DNA from: Muscardinus avellanarius
Lineage: Eukaryota; Chordata; Mammalia; Rodentia; Gliridae
Direction of reading: 5' to 3'
Assembly: GCA_963383645.1 (NCBI GenBank)
Contig: OY726559.1
Location: 121,448,239-121,512,238 of the forward strand
Length of the DNA: 64,000 nucleotides
The notes beneath the pieces were generated by a model. That model worked only from the letters and a program-made list of their open reading frames with translations. It searched no databases and was not told the DNA's origin. Positions 9,690-21,547 of the stretch are shown here, in pieces. How positions within the stretch are numbered: position 1 is the first letter of the stretch; every line of letters starts with the position of its first letter. The position numbers and the translations under genes were made by a program.

Positions 9690-10400
9690 TTTTAATTTCA
9701 TATATAATTCAAAATCATATTTTTATAGTCATATATTTTTTGGTCAGTGTGAGGTACTTTCTTTCATGCTTATATTGAATTCTATGTTGTCCAAGTTACC
9801 ATTTGCCAATCTTGATACCTTGCTGTTAGCAGTGGCAAATCTTTTCTGGACATTATTATTTTACTATAACAGGTGCAGTAGCCTGCCATCTAATACACTG
9901 TTGTTTGGCACTTGTGTAATTCTTCCTTGGCAACAGCCCAAATGTTAGCTGGCTTTTTTCCAAGTATATGCACACCATATTATGCTTCTGAGATTCTATC
10001 TACATGATATCCTATTGTCCTTTTACCTAATCTCTGCTGGGATTAAAATGAAAACAGGTGTTTTCTCATTGTCTGTATCAGTTAGCTTCTGCTTCATAAC
10101 AACAACCACAAACTCTCTGTGATATACAACTATGCACATTTGTTACACTTGGAGTCTTCAGGGAGTCCAGGGTTTACTAACTGCTGTGGGAGTTTTATTT
10201 TAGTAAAGGGTATGGTTGTATGACTACTAGTTGAGAATCGGCAACTCTGCACCCACCATTATACGCCAGATATACTAAACCAAGAAATCTGCAGAAAAAG
10301 TTGAAATCTTAGAAAAAATTCACCAAGGATGAGTTGCCAAAAAATGCTGTGAAATTATCTGGGGACAAGATAACTATAAAAGGTTGGTCATTTACTTTTA
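9690..10400. other. Intergenic, no family named with confidence
   Basis: 10078-10200 (gttagcttctgcttcataac) resembles a widespread old mammalian interspersed repeat with gttagctattgctgcataac, but I cannot name it. Confidence 0.35.
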
Positions 10401-10404
10401 TTTC

Positions 10405-10520
10405 TATTTTTTGGTACTGGGGATTGAATCCAGGGACATTCTACCTATGAGCTACGACTTCAGCTCTTATTTTTTGTTTTGAAATAGGGTCTCACTAAAT
10501 TGCTGAGGGATCTTACTAGT
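10405..10520 (-). mobile_element. 3' part of a B1-dID SINE
   Basis: ggtactggggattgaatccag to tctcactaaattgctgag; the B1 half is cut short. Confidence 0.75.
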
Positions 10521-10855
10521 TTAAGGTCGGTAGATTACCAAACCCCATTCCACCTGCAACCTCAACTTCTCTTGTCATGACACATAAGATAGACACAGGT
10601 TTCTGGGGGTTAGAACCCCCATTGTTCTAGTTACCATCTACTAGGTTTTTAATTTCATATCTAAAAGTTTATTTGTTTCTTAAATCTGCAGGCCACTTAT
10701 TATAGTATTTCTTGTTCATAATTTGAATTCTTTTTTTTTACACACATGAATATATTATTAATATTTTATACCTGAAAATTCTAATTTGAAGTCTTAGATC
10801 TAATTCTGTTATCTGTTACTCCTAATCTTCCAAGGTTCTAAGAATAATGATAAAT

Positions 10856-10967
10856 AGAAGCCAAGTGTGGTGGCACATGCTTGTAATCCCAGTACTTGAG
10901 AGGTTGAGACAGGAAGATCACAGATTCATGGCCAGCCTCAGCTACATAGTGAGATCCTGTTTAAAAA

Positions 10968-11028
<61 letters not shown>

Positions 11029-11215
11029 TGGGGTGTATATATATATATATATATATATATATGGCTGGGGGGTATATCTTGGTGGTATAATGCCCCTAGA
11101 TTCAATTCCTAGTACCACACATCATCATCATCATCATCATGATAGATAATGATGCTGGGGATGTAGCTCAGTGGTAGAATGTCCTTGGGTTCAATTCCCA
11201 GTAACACAAAAGTGG
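10856..11215 (+). mobile_element. B1-dID SINE with expanded TA linker and extra ID halves
   Basis: The B1 half (10860-10965) is followed by (TA)n, two ID starts (ggctggggtg at 11026, ggctgggggg at 11063), a (CAT)n tract and a third ID half at 11154-11205. The ID halves seem to have been multiplied by slippage or nested insertion. Confidence 0.8.
10977..11060. repeat. (TA)n microsatellite, interrupted
   Basis: TA runs at 10977-11024 and 11034-11060 are separated by ggctggggtg. A (CAT)n run lies at 11117-11141. Confidence 0.95.
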
Positions 11216-11409
11216 TTCATTAACAGAGAGCATGTACTAGGCAAGAGTTCTTGCCCATTGGGCTAGCTGTCCTTGTGACTCATGTAGCAAACTGCCATTT
11301 GGAAATTCTTTAGCAAAAGTTTTCATTACAGGCCTATGAGGAGAAGAGAATTTTCATAATAGTTATCAAGCTGGATGTGTTTTCTCACTGCTCTTAAAGA
11401 CTAAATCCT

Positions 11410-11550
11410 TGCCAGGGCGTGGTGGCCACAGGCCTTCAATCCGTTACTTGGGACGCTGAGACAGAAGGATTTCATATTTGAGGTTAACCTCTGCCATTTA
11501 GTGAGACAGACCCTCAGCAACTTAGTGACCCTGTTACAAAAAGAAAAACA
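11410..11550 (+). mobile_element. B1-type SINE half
   Basis: gccagggcgtggtggccaca to ccctgttacaaaaag; no ID half. Confidence 0.7.
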
Positions 11551-11797
11551 GTAAGTCCTTTAATGATTCTCCTTAATCTGTTTTGTTTGGGTTTGACACA
11601 ATGACTCCAGCTTGCTGTTGACAACTTTCATACTTTGCAGATCCCATGCCTTTTTTTTTAGTTCCTCCATGGTTGATTTTTGGAGGAAGGAGCCCATGTT
11701 AATTTGACACCTTGACAGGAAGTAGAATATCCTATTTTGGGTCCAAATTAGAATGTGAAGTCCATGATTGTAAAAAGTCAAATCATGTTAAGGATTT

Positions 11798-11941
11798 TTT
11801 TTTTTTTTTGAGGGTATGGGGGGGGGCGTTGAACATTGAACTATACCCCAAGATGAGGCTGCCTTAAACATGCAACCCTCCCTCTTGTCTCAGCCTCCCA
11901 ATAAGTGAGATTACAGGCCTGTGCACCACCATGCCTTGGTA
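11798..11941 (-). mobile_element. Diverged B1-dID SINE
   Basis: A T-run, a corrupted ID half, then a B1 half ending at ccaccatgccttgg. Confidence 0.65.
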
Positions 11942-12482
11942 AGAATTTAAGACTTGAAGGGCAATTAGAAACCATTGAAAGTTTCAAGATGGGGATGATG
12001 TGATCAGACTTTATTTTTAAAAGACTACTATTCAGCGATCAGACAGAAGAGGAGCTAGAGTTAATACAAAGAACTAGTTAGCAGGCTCTTATGACTTTCT
12101 TCGTTAAATACAATTGTAGACTAAACTAAAGAGATGATGGTGATGGAAAAAGTCAGTGAATTCAATAGGTTCTTGGAAGTTACAATCCTGAATACTGACA
12201 GTAGATTGAATTTATGAGGAATGTGTGAAATATCAATGATAACTCTTCTATCTTGGGCTTGTATAGTTGAATGGATGATTTTTTTGGGAGAATGGGAGTG
12301 ATCAATTCTGGACTTGTAAATTTGAGGTGCCTTTGAAATATCCAGAGGGGATGTCAAGCAGGCAGCTCAGTTCACAGGGGACATCTAGGCTTGAATAGAT
12401 GACTTAGACAATTGCAAATGGATGAAATGGCCTTAGGAGACACTGTAGAATGTGAGGCCTTGAGGAACTCAAACATTTAGTG
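11942..12482. other. Intergenic, nothing recognised
   Basis: No supported gene or repeat. Confidence 0.4.
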
Positions 12483-12651
12483 GCTGGGTACGATGGGATG
12501 AATTGTGCTTCCCCAAATCCATTTGTTGTAGACCCAAACCCCAGTATCTCAGAGTGTGACTATATCTGAAGTCAGGGCCTTTAAAGATGTAACCAAGGCA
12601 GAAGGAGGTCATTAGGGTAGTTTTTAATCTAATCTGAGTGGTATTCTTTTT

Positions 12652-12833
12652 TGTGTGTGTATGTGGTACTGGGAATTGAACCCAGAGGCATTCTACATCT
12701 AAGCTCCACCCTTGGCCCTACTTTTTTATTTAGAAACAGGGTCTAAATTGCTGAGGCCAATCTGGAACCTGCAATCCTCTTGTCTCATCTCCCACGTACT
12801 GAGATTACAGGCACGGACCACCACGTCCAGCTT
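12652..12833 (-). mobile_element. B1-dID SINE inside the LTR
   Basis: tgtggtactgggaattgaacc to ccaccacgtccagct. Confidence 0.85.
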
Positions 12834-12918
12834 GATGGAAATTTTTTTTACTTGTTTAGTGGTAGAGAGTTTTGGGGTGAGTAGAACTTCAGGGATAGAG
12901 GCACTGGAATGGCTGGTC

Positions 12919-13146
12919 TTTTTTTTTTTTTTTTTTTTTTTTGGTAGTACTGGGGATGGAACCCAGGGGCATTCTACCCCCAAGCTACACCCCCGGGCCT
13001 ATGTTTTATTCTTTATTTGGAAACAGGGTCTCACTGAGTTGCAAAGGACCTCGCTAAGTAGTAGTAGCTGAGGCTGTGTGCGAACTGTGATTCTCCTGTT
13101 AGCCTCCCAAATGCTGGGATTACAAGCGTGCACCACCACACCCGGC
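12919..13146 (-). mobile_element. B1-dID SINE inside the LTR
   Basis: T-run of about 23, ggtagtactggggatggaacc, B1 half ending at ccaccacacccggc. Confidence 0.9.
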
Positions 13147-13539
13147 ATGGCTGGTCATTTTAAGGCTGGAGAAGGTCCTTGGTTTTTAAGCAATCTGCTT
13201 CCTGAAATGAACTCTCAGCCCTTCTAACTTTGCCTTAAAACTAGAGTCACTTCCTGTCATCCTGAAACTTGGTTGGTTGGTTATCTATTTTCAGTGTGGT
13301 TGTGGGTCTTTACCATAATGCCATTGATATTTTAGTAAGAAACAGGGAGAGGCTTCAAAGGGCAGCTGCTACTCAGATATCACAAAAATGCCAAGTTTCT
13401 GTATTCTCAAGTTGTATATTTAAGTATTTATGCCATCTGGAGCTTATGTAAACTGCGAGCCAACGCAGATCTATCCTACTTTGTGTCAGGTATTTGGCTA
13501 CAGTAATAGAAAGCTGACTAACACAATAGACAAGGACTT

Positions 13540-14200
13540 ATCCCTGTTATTTTGCTCATTGTCTTCTAGTTGTTTTGAATATTCCTTGTTCTTTACCTCC
13601 TCTGTTGTTCATCTTTGTGGTTTATGGCTTATGGAATTGAGGTTTGATTCTTTTCTGTTTCTCTTTTATCTTTCACTTTTGGAAGGAGGGCTCCCTTAAG
13701 TATCTTTTGTAAAGCTGGTCTGGTGGCCATGAATTTCCTCAGTGTTTGGAAGGTCTTTATTTCTCTTTTGATTCTGAGGGTTAGCCTTGCTGGGCATGGC
13801 AACCCTGGTATATTTTCTTTCAGAACTTAAAATATCATTTGATTCCTTCCTGGCCTGTAAGGTTTGTTGAGAAACCCATAGATCTAATGAGGATGCCCTT
13901 AAGTGTGACTTGGCATTTTTCTCTTGCTGACTTCAAAATTCTTTCTGTCTTATATTTGGCTATAATATACCATGGTGAAGATCTTTTCTCATCAGGTCTA
14001 TTTGGAGTTCTGTATGCCTCCTGAACATGAATGTCCATATATTTCCCTACATTGGGAAAAATTACTGTTGTTATTTCATTAAATAGGCAGTATATGAACT
14101 AAATCTTTCTCTTTGGGTATTTCAAAGATAAAGATCTTGAATGCTTCCTTTTTACTTTTTTTTTTGTCCACATGTGATATTCTAAAAGATCTACCTGTCT
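13540..14200 (-). mobile_element. Old L1 fragment, antisense 5' region
   Basis: On the + strand, tggcctgtaaggtttgttgag, ttttctcttgctgacttc and aatataccatggtgaagatc match the well-known antisense sequence of mammalian L1M 5' regions. Confidence 0.7.
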
Positions 14201-15334
14201 TTAAGTTCAGGTATCAGGTGGTGGTGATTTCTGCTTAGGCACTGTTGAAGCTAGCTCTGCCCTAACAAGAGTCTTGGACCCCAATGCCACTAGCAGTGGT
14301 GATGGGCTGAAAACTGTCTTCCTACCAGTCAGTGGAATGAGTCCAGATACTGCACAGGGAAAAGCAATGGCAGGAAGAGGAGCACCCAGGAATTGACAGC
14401 AAACATAGTCAAAGTACAAGGACATCTGGCAGCAGGAACTCTACAATTGGGGCAGCAGCAGGAACTGCGGTGTTCTCTGCTGCTAGTGTGGTACTGCCTG
14501 CCTGGGAGCGGGGCCTCAGCCAGAGCTGGGCAAAGGAAGTAGCCTTTGGTCTCCCTCTAGCCACATGCGCCTTGGGGCAGGGTGACAGAGCCACGGAGTT
14601 GCTCAAGTCCGCTTTGGCACCTCTGTGAGCAGGGGTACAGTGAGAGGCAAGGTGCTCCTCCCCACCTTGCCAGTTACAGGTGCCTGAGACAAGCGCATGG
14701 GGAGGGCAATGGGAGCCACAAGAGGCTTTGCCTTTAGTCCTGGCCCAGGCACTTAGTCTTAAGGGCATGTGCCCCAATCTGGTTCTGGCAGGCAGTTCCC
14801 TTCCCTGTCACATGTATCTCCTAAAGAGACTCAGGTCACAGTCACTCTGCTGGGCCAAGTTGAGTTTGAGAGGGGTTTCCTCCTAAGCCAGTACATCAGA
14901 ATGTCTGTGGAGTCTCAGGGATGAGAATATGCATGGATTTCTGATACCTAGAGCAGCTGAAATTCAGGTAGCTCATTTGTCAAGATGGCTCTTGCTGTAG
15001 TGCCATGGTGGATTGCTGGGAGATATATGAGATCCTTTTCCAAAGCAAAGCTACTCTGCAGATTCTAGATTAACTTACCTCAGTGGGCCGCAAGCCTGAG
15101 AAGATTGTAAAACTTTCTAGTAGGTAGAATTGCCAGCATTCACACTGATAGTTTACTGAGAGTTCCTTTTAGCCTTTCTCTGTGAAGAGGACCCTCCCTC
15201 CCCTGCTGAGGAGGACGGTGGCAGATAGCGGTGCATCTTCTCTTTTGTAGGTCTCTGAATCTTACAAGTTTCCAGTCTCTCTCTTGCTAATTTCCAGTAT
15301 TCTCCCATTACTCACTGCAAAATGCACTTATACA
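14201..15334. other. GC-richer intergenic stretch, unassigned
   Basis: It may continue the old L1 5' region (L1M 5' UTRs are GC-rich here). Open frames such as 14409-14777 on the minus strand show no domain I recognise. Confidence 0.35.
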
Positions 15335-15335
15335 G

Positions 15336-15533
15336 CCCGGGCATGGTGGCGCACACTTGTAATCCCAACATTTGGGAGGCTGAGACAGGTGGATGGAGGT
15401 TCAAGGACAGCCTCAGCTACTTAGTGAGGTTCTTTGCAACTCAGTGAGACCCTGTTTCAAAATAAAGAATATAAAAATAGGGCTGGGGGTGTCGCTCAGA
15501 GGTAGAATGCCTTTGGGTTCTATCCCCAGTACT
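15336..15533 (+). mobile_element. B1-dID SINE
   Basis: cccgggcatggtggcgcaca to tatccccagtac, then A-run and (TA)n at 15552-15590. Confidence 0.9.
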
Positions 15534-15535
15534 AC

Positions 15536-15551
<16 letters not shown>

Positions 15552-15590
<39 letters not shown>
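15552..15590. repeat. (TA)n microsatellite in a SINE tail
   Basis: Follows the A-run of the SINE at 15336-15533. Confidence 0.97.
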
Positions 15591-15592
<2 letters not shown>

Positions 15593-15599
15593 TTATACA

Positions 15600-16010
15600 C
15601 CTGTTCCTCTGGGTCTAAATACCTCAGGGAAGGTCACCTGTGCCAACTGTTTCCATTCAGACATCTTGAAGCCAGTCCTCAATGAATTTATAACAGGAAG
15701 AATAAAAAAGTAAGTCATCATTGGAAGCAGCAGGGAATTATACTTTTATGGAAATGTAGTACACACCTCTTTCTGAATTCTTACACAATACATTTAACAG
15801 GGACCACAGAGGATGGAGGGGGAGGGGCTTAAAGAACGAAGGCAGTCCAAGCCGAGCCCAAGTGGAAGCCACGGATGCCTCCAGGATTCTGCAGGAAGGC
15901 AGACTGGGGTGGAAGGTGAGGAGTGCTAGAGTAAGCTTATACTTCAGTTACTAGACAGAAAAATTCAAAAATCCATGGCCGAGAGAGTTTTTAGGACACT
16001 AAGTGGCTTT
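15600..16010. other. Intergenic, nothing recognised
   Basis: No supported gene or repeat. Confidence 0.4.
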
Positions 16011-16020
16011 TGTAAGCTTT

Positions 16021-16247
16021 TTTTTTTTTTTTTTTTTTTGTGGTACTGGGGGTGGAACCCAGAGGCTTTCTACCTCCGGGCTATACTCCCAGACCTTTTT
16101 ATTTTTTTACATTTTATTTGGAAACAGGGTCTCACTAAGTTGCCGAGAGCCTCACCAAGTAGCTGAGGCTGGCTTCGAACCCGTACGATCCTCCTGTCTC
16201 AGCCTCCCAAGCGCGGGGATTACAAGAGTGAGCCACCACTCCCGGCA
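16021..16247 (-). mobile_element. B1-dID SINE, full-length GC-rich subfamily
   Basis: Close to the short young subfamily but with the complete middle (tctcactaagttgccgagag...aagtagctgagg). TAAGCTTTT occurs on both sides (16013 and 16248), a likely target-site duplication. Confidence 0.9.
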
Positions 16248-16276
16248 TAAGCTTTTTTTTTTTTTAAGAGGGCTAA

Positions 16277-16488
16277 ACCAGGCGTGGTGGTGCACACTTG
16301 TAGCACTTGGGAGGTGGAGACAGGAGGATCGCACGGGTTCGAGGCCAGCCTCAGCTACTTAGTGAGGCTCTCAGCAACTTAAGTGAGACCATGTTTCCAA
16401 ATAAAATATAAAAAAGGTCTGGGAGTATAGCCCGGAGGTAGAAAGCCTCTGGGTTCCACCCCCAGTACCAACAACAACAACAACAACA
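16277..16488 (+). mobile_element. B1-dID SINE, full-length GC-rich subfamily
   Basis: ccaggcgtggtggtgcacac to ccacccccagtacc, then (AAC)n at 16470-16488. It lies 30 bp from a copy in the opposite orientation, so the two form an inverted pair. Confidence 0.9.
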
Positions 16489-16489
16489 A

Positions 16490-17060
16490 AAGAGGGCTAA
16501 TTAACCTAATATAATTTAATTAAGATTGATGGAGGTGGGGGAATTGTAGACTTGTTATGAGATAAAGTTCAGTAAAAGTTAATAAAATATATTATTCATC
16601 TAGAAAATTTCTAATATATAGGCTCCTCACTGTCTCAATAAGCAAGGTTTTTATACTGGTCTTTTAGACACAAACTAGCCCACAAAAGCTTATTAGTAAA
16701 TCCAGTCTTCTATCTTCCTCTTGACCCAAGCCTAGGAGGTATGTATTCAATGGTATCAAAGATATACGTAGATGGAATAGAGCAAATCCTTGGCGTAAGC
16801 GGGGTGGGCAGCTTTTCTCCTTCTTCTTTCCCAGAGAGTATCTCCTTGATGGAAGAGTGCAGGGATTATAAAAGGTAGAAGTTTCCAGAGTTCTGGTAGA
16901 GCAGCGTTTTTGACTCACTAGAGTTTAGAGGAGAGCGGGGGTGGGGGAGCTGCCAGTGACGTGAGTCCACACCTAAAGGAGGGTGTACTCCATGGGTTTC
17001 CTGCCCTCCCTCCGTGTTGTCTGCCCCAGCTAGCCAGGAGGCAGAGGCCCGTGGCCCAGG
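16490..17060. other. Intergenic, nothing recognised
   Basis: No supported gene or repeat. Confidence 0.4.
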
Positions 17061-17065
17061 GGTTC

Positions 17066-17590
17066 TGCGATGGTCAATTTCAGGTGCCAGCTTGACTGAA
17101 CTGAGGGATACCTCGAGAATCAGTGAAGCAGACGTCTAAATGTGCTCATGAGGGGGCTTCTAGGGAAGACTGGCAGGTGGGCCAGTGAGTAGAGAAGGCC
17201 CACCTGCACCATCCATCCCCAGCTGGGGGCCTGGACGGAACAAAAAGTGGAAGGGAAAACTTGTTCTCTCTTACTTCCTGAGCAGGGTGCCTGTTCTGAT
17301 GTCGCTGCCCTTGGACACCTGACTCTAGTTTTGTCTGTCTCTGGACTTGGACTTAAACCAGCATCCCTAAAGATGCAGGGCTGGAGGGCAGTGTCTCAGC
17401 CTTGGGCCTCAGGCCACGTCATTAATCTCTCATGCGAAGGCTTCTGACTTCTTGCACAGAGCTGTTACTGACTTCCATGGCTCTGCACAGCTTACAGATG
17501 GCTGTTCTGGAACCTGTCAGTCGCATGAGCCAAGAGAATAATTCTCCTCTTATTGATTCTGTTTTTCTGGAGAGCTCTGACTGATACAGG
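17066..17590 (+). mobile_element. ERVL-like solo LTR remnant
   Basis: It starts gatggtcaatttcaggtgcc, has agcttgactgaactgagg and a late gtgagccaagagaataattc, and ends ttctggagagctctgactgatacagg. This layout matches a widespread mammalian LTR family (tggtcaattttatgtgtcaa...ggagaaccctgactaataca). I do not name the subfamily. Confidence 0.6.
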
Positions 17591-17960
17591 TTCTATCCAT
17601 AGCAAGAATCCACATGGCTGGAGCATGGTAGACAATGTAGGCTGAAAAAGAAGCCACTGTCTCCAAACCAACTGTGCCCATGGGAAGACCGTCTACACTC
17701 CCTTTGGGGGTGAGTTGCCTGATGCTTTTCTTAGATGTTAAGAAACACCCCCAGCTAGTTCCATGCACTCTGCTATCAGACATGAATAGTTTCTTCAGGA
17801 GTCTACATCTTTTGCACAGTGCAAGTTTTCCTTGCATTTGCTAATACCTTTTTTTTTAAATCTGTACTTTGCTTCTGACAGGCACAGCAACTCGCCTCTG
17901 TGATAGGTTAGATCTCATTATAGTCTCCTTTTTAGAGTCCCAGTTTGGCTTCTAGTTATA

Positions 17961-18100
17961 AGACTTATCATTGCTACTGTCATCTACTATACTCGTAACT
18001 CTTCTGATCTTGCTGGAGTTGTGCAAGCACATAAAAACAACTTCTAAGTTTTTACAGTGATGTAGTGACTGAATTAACTAATTTTAGTAAGACTCTAAGT
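17961..18100 (+). repeat. Direct repeat, copy A (downstream of CHD1L)
   Basis: Shares gacttatc, cttctgatcttgctggagtt, ctaagtttttacagtg and attttagtaagactctaagt with 18981-19100, in the same orientation and about 1.0 kb away. Confidence 0.9.
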
Positions 18101-18210
18101 AGGAGAGACTTCAGAAGCATGTCAGAGGCTAAAGTTCTCAATAACCTATGTGTTCTAGCATGTCCATGTTCACAGCCACTTATTTACAACAATCAAGATA
18201 TAAAATCAGA

Positions 18211-18416
18211 GCTGGGCACGGTGGCAGCACATGCCTGTGGAGGTTGAGAGATAGGCACGCAAGTTTGAGGAGGACACAAGAACTTGGTGAGACGCTCTTT
18301 CAAAAAAAAAAAAAAAAAAAAAAAAGAAAGAAAGAAAGAAAGAAAAAGAAAAAAAAGGGGGCTGGTGGTATAGCTCAAAGGTAGAATGCCTCTAGGTTAA
18401 ATTTCTAGTACCACAA
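18211..18416 (+). mobile_element. B1-dID SINE with long A/G linker
   Basis: gctgggcacggtggcagcac, then an A-run with (GAAA)n at 18302-18357, then an ID half. It lies just past the CHD1L cleavage site. Confidence 0.8.
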
Positions 18417-18489
18417 GAGAAAAAAGAAATAAATCAGTCTAGTGGAAGGGAAGAAACCTAGATACAGGGGAAAGAAAACAAATAATAAA

Positions 18490-18761
18490 ATATGATTGAT
18501 AGAAAATTTATTATATGTAAAGAATCCTGCATATTGAGGCCAAAGGGCTTTCCCAAATAAGCTGTATATCCCTGTATGACAGGTACCAGTTCAGGGTAAC
18601 AAATCCAGGAAAACAAATGTTAGTATTCAGAAAACAATCCCAGAGACCCATCAAATCCCAATTCTTTTTTATAAATATTCTGACAGTCACTTTAGGCATA
18701 TATCTTAGGAGCTAGTTGCTGAAGACCGGATCTGCTGCTGGGCCCATTGGTAAGGCATTAG
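18490..18761 (-). other. CHD1L: CHD1L 3' UTR
   Basis: About 270 bases lie between the stop codon and the probable cleavage site. I see no SINE inside it, unlike the DNA on both sides. The length is inferred from the polyadenylation signal at 18507-18512. Confidence 0.7.
18507..18512 (-). terminator. Polyadenylation signal AATAAA of CHD1L
   Basis: AATAAA on the minus strand lies about 250 bases after the stop. Downstream on the minus strand, CA dinucleotides fall 10-25 bases away and are followed by a U-rich stretch (attttattatttgttttc), as expected for cleavage and CstF binding. It is the first canonical hexamer I noticed after the stop codon. Confidence 0.75.
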
Positions 18762-18828
18762 CTATCTTGAGGAAGAAGCCGGAGACTGTGAATGAAGGAG
18801 AGTAGCCTTGTTTCTAGGAAAGTAGTAT
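18762..18828 (-). CDS. CHD1L: CHD1L last coding exon and stop codon
   Basis: After the acceptor ccttatcag the exon reads A + YYFPRNKATLLHSQSPASSS, then R and TAG. This aligns position by position with human YYFPRSKSAVLHSQSSSSSS and R, but human continues Q-L-V-P. Here the Q codon position is TAG, and the next codons CTA ATG CCT still resemble L-V-P. The protein therefore ends four residues early. The exon continues as 3' UTR to about 18485-18497. Confidence 0.93.
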
Positions 18829-18980
18829 CTGATAAGGATGGTCAAGGAAGACATATCTCATTTCTTTAAATCCAACTCGCCAAAACTATGAGTTCTAGTT
18901 GAATAATTACTCAAATAACCATTCTAGAAGTAGCATTCTTATTTGCCTTTCTCTGTACCATAAATATTGCCAGTGCTATT

Positions 18981-19100
18981 CGACTTATCGCTGCTACTCT
19001 TCTGATCTTGCTGGAGTTGTGCTAGTACATAAAATACAACCTCTAAGTTTTTACAGTGTTGTAGTGACGGAATGAACTAATTTTAGTAAGACTCTAAGTA
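18981..19100 (+). repeat. Direct repeat, copy B (last CHD1L intron)
   Basis: Second copy of 17961-18100, about 20 bp shorter through one internal gap. The terminal coding exon lies between the copies. Confidence 0.9.
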
Positions 19101-19321
19101 AAAAAAGATGGAGTTTCTATATGATGATAGCACTTGGGGTCATTTTGGCTTCCTCTACTGATTCTGGATGTAGTTGAGCAGTTCTGCTAACTTCTATAGT
19201 AAGGAAGTCTTGAGAAAAAATATTACTCTAGTCAGAGTAGATTATGACTTAATGGTCAGAATGAACTTCACAGTGCTTCTTAAAAATACACTGAAAAGGT
19301 TCCAAAGTAAAACAGTTCATT

Positions 19322-19528
19322 GAAACTGAGTGTGTTGGTGACCGCCTATAATCCCAGTACTTGGGAGGCCGAGATTAAGAGGATTATAGGTTTGAGGACA
19401 GCCTCAGTAAGTAATGAGATTCTCATCAACCTAGCAAGACCCTGTTTCAAAAGAAAAATAAAAGTCAGGCAGGAGGTGTAGCTCAGGGCTAAAATGCCCC
19501 TGGGTTCATCCCTAATACCAAAAAAAAA
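19322..19528 (+). mobile_element. Diverged B1-dID SINE
   Basis: In the last CHD1L intron; ctgagtgtgttggtgaccgc to tcatccctaatacc. Confidence 0.75.
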
Positions 19529-19768
19529 GTTTGTTTGTTTAGGTTATCTGTTTATTTTAGTGACCAAAACAAAGGTCCACAGACCTGAGGGATCCCTAGA
19601 GAAATGATGAGAAAAAAACATGTAGTATGTCACCAAAAGGCCACTGCTCAGTTAATCCTCAGTTAATCTTTTCATCTAGTTCTTGGCTTCCAGAAATCCT
19701 TGAGTGTATTTAACTCCCTGGGTATATGTATACACCGGAATATGTAAAAGTTAAAATGTGCTTCTTAG

Positions 19769-20256
<488 letters not shown>

Positions 20257-20892
20257 TCACAAGGTCTTCACTCATCAAAAGCTGATTGATGGGCATGAAA
20301 TACACACAGGAGAAAGTAATTACTCACGCTCCCACCCATAATATACAATTACAATGATCAAAAGTATTCTGGGAAGGTATTGTGACAGGGAAAAATTAAG
20401 TCACTCTGTTGAACACAAGGATCCACAGGCTCTAGAAATAAGGGGTACAGTGGAAGCAATATGATTGTTGGTGGAGTCATAAATAAAACAAGCAAAGAGT
20501 CTACTGAGCCGATAAATTCGATAATCTCCAGTTTTGGAAACCAAACTCTTTGTTGGCAGAGAACTGTGTCATGATGGCCTGTGACTCTTCAAGAGGAGAG
20601 AAGAAGAGTCATCTTATCGTGCAGGACCAAGCTATATCACATCTAGTCCTCTACCTCCTTCCTCATCTGTAAAACCATGATCAAAGCACCCAGCAGATGG
20701 ACACAATTTGGAGACAACAGATACAAAGGTGATTTGGAGAGGAAAAAGGGCTACAGAAATACATCATCTTGTAATTCTGTAGTTACTTATGTGGTTTACC
20801 TTTGCCATCAAATTGAGTGGGGTCTTGGCATTTCTCACCACCCTTCAAAAGTCACATCACTTTTCTAGGAAAAGGGATTTATCTCCTGACTA

Positions 20893-21177
<285 letters not shown>

Positions 21178-21547
21178 CTAATTTTTAAGATATATTAAAG
21201 TAGAATCCATGATATGTGCTTTCTAGATGCTCTCAAGATAAAGAATTTTTTCCGATTTGTAGGAGTAGGCAGGATTTTAGTATTCTAGCCCTCTAACTCA
21301 TGTTGCACAGTCCCAAGAACAGGCAGTCACTCCATGTATTTTCTAACAATTCCTGTGAGAGCAAAGTACCACCTACCTCCCACCTTCTCCTACCTGGGGC
21401 AGAGCTGCGGTGTCACGAGACCCTCTGGGACCCATATCACTACAGTCACATTCTAGATGTGGTGTTCCAAACACTGGATACAGCTTGCTGGGGCCACTGG
21501 ATTACAGTGTTCGATTCCCATTTTTTAGCATTTTAGAAATTACTGAA

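Larger units (their letters stand above)
12483..13535 (+). mobile_element. MaLR-type LTR remnant, split by two SINEs
   Basis: The left part (12490-12650) reads gaattgtgcttccccaaatc ... aaccccagtatctcagagtg, and the right part (about 13205-13535) ends ggctacagtaatagaaagctgactaacaca. Both ends resemble MLT1/MST-like LTRs of the ERVL-MaLR group. Two SINEs interrupt it. The exact family is uncertain. Confidence 0.6.

Noticed and set aside
14409..14777. 122-codon minus-strand frame
   Set aside because: No recognisable domain and located in probable old L1 sequence.
1..18480. A second gene such as a CHD1L neighbour
   Set aside because: No exon-like conserved sequence could be recognised in this interval.
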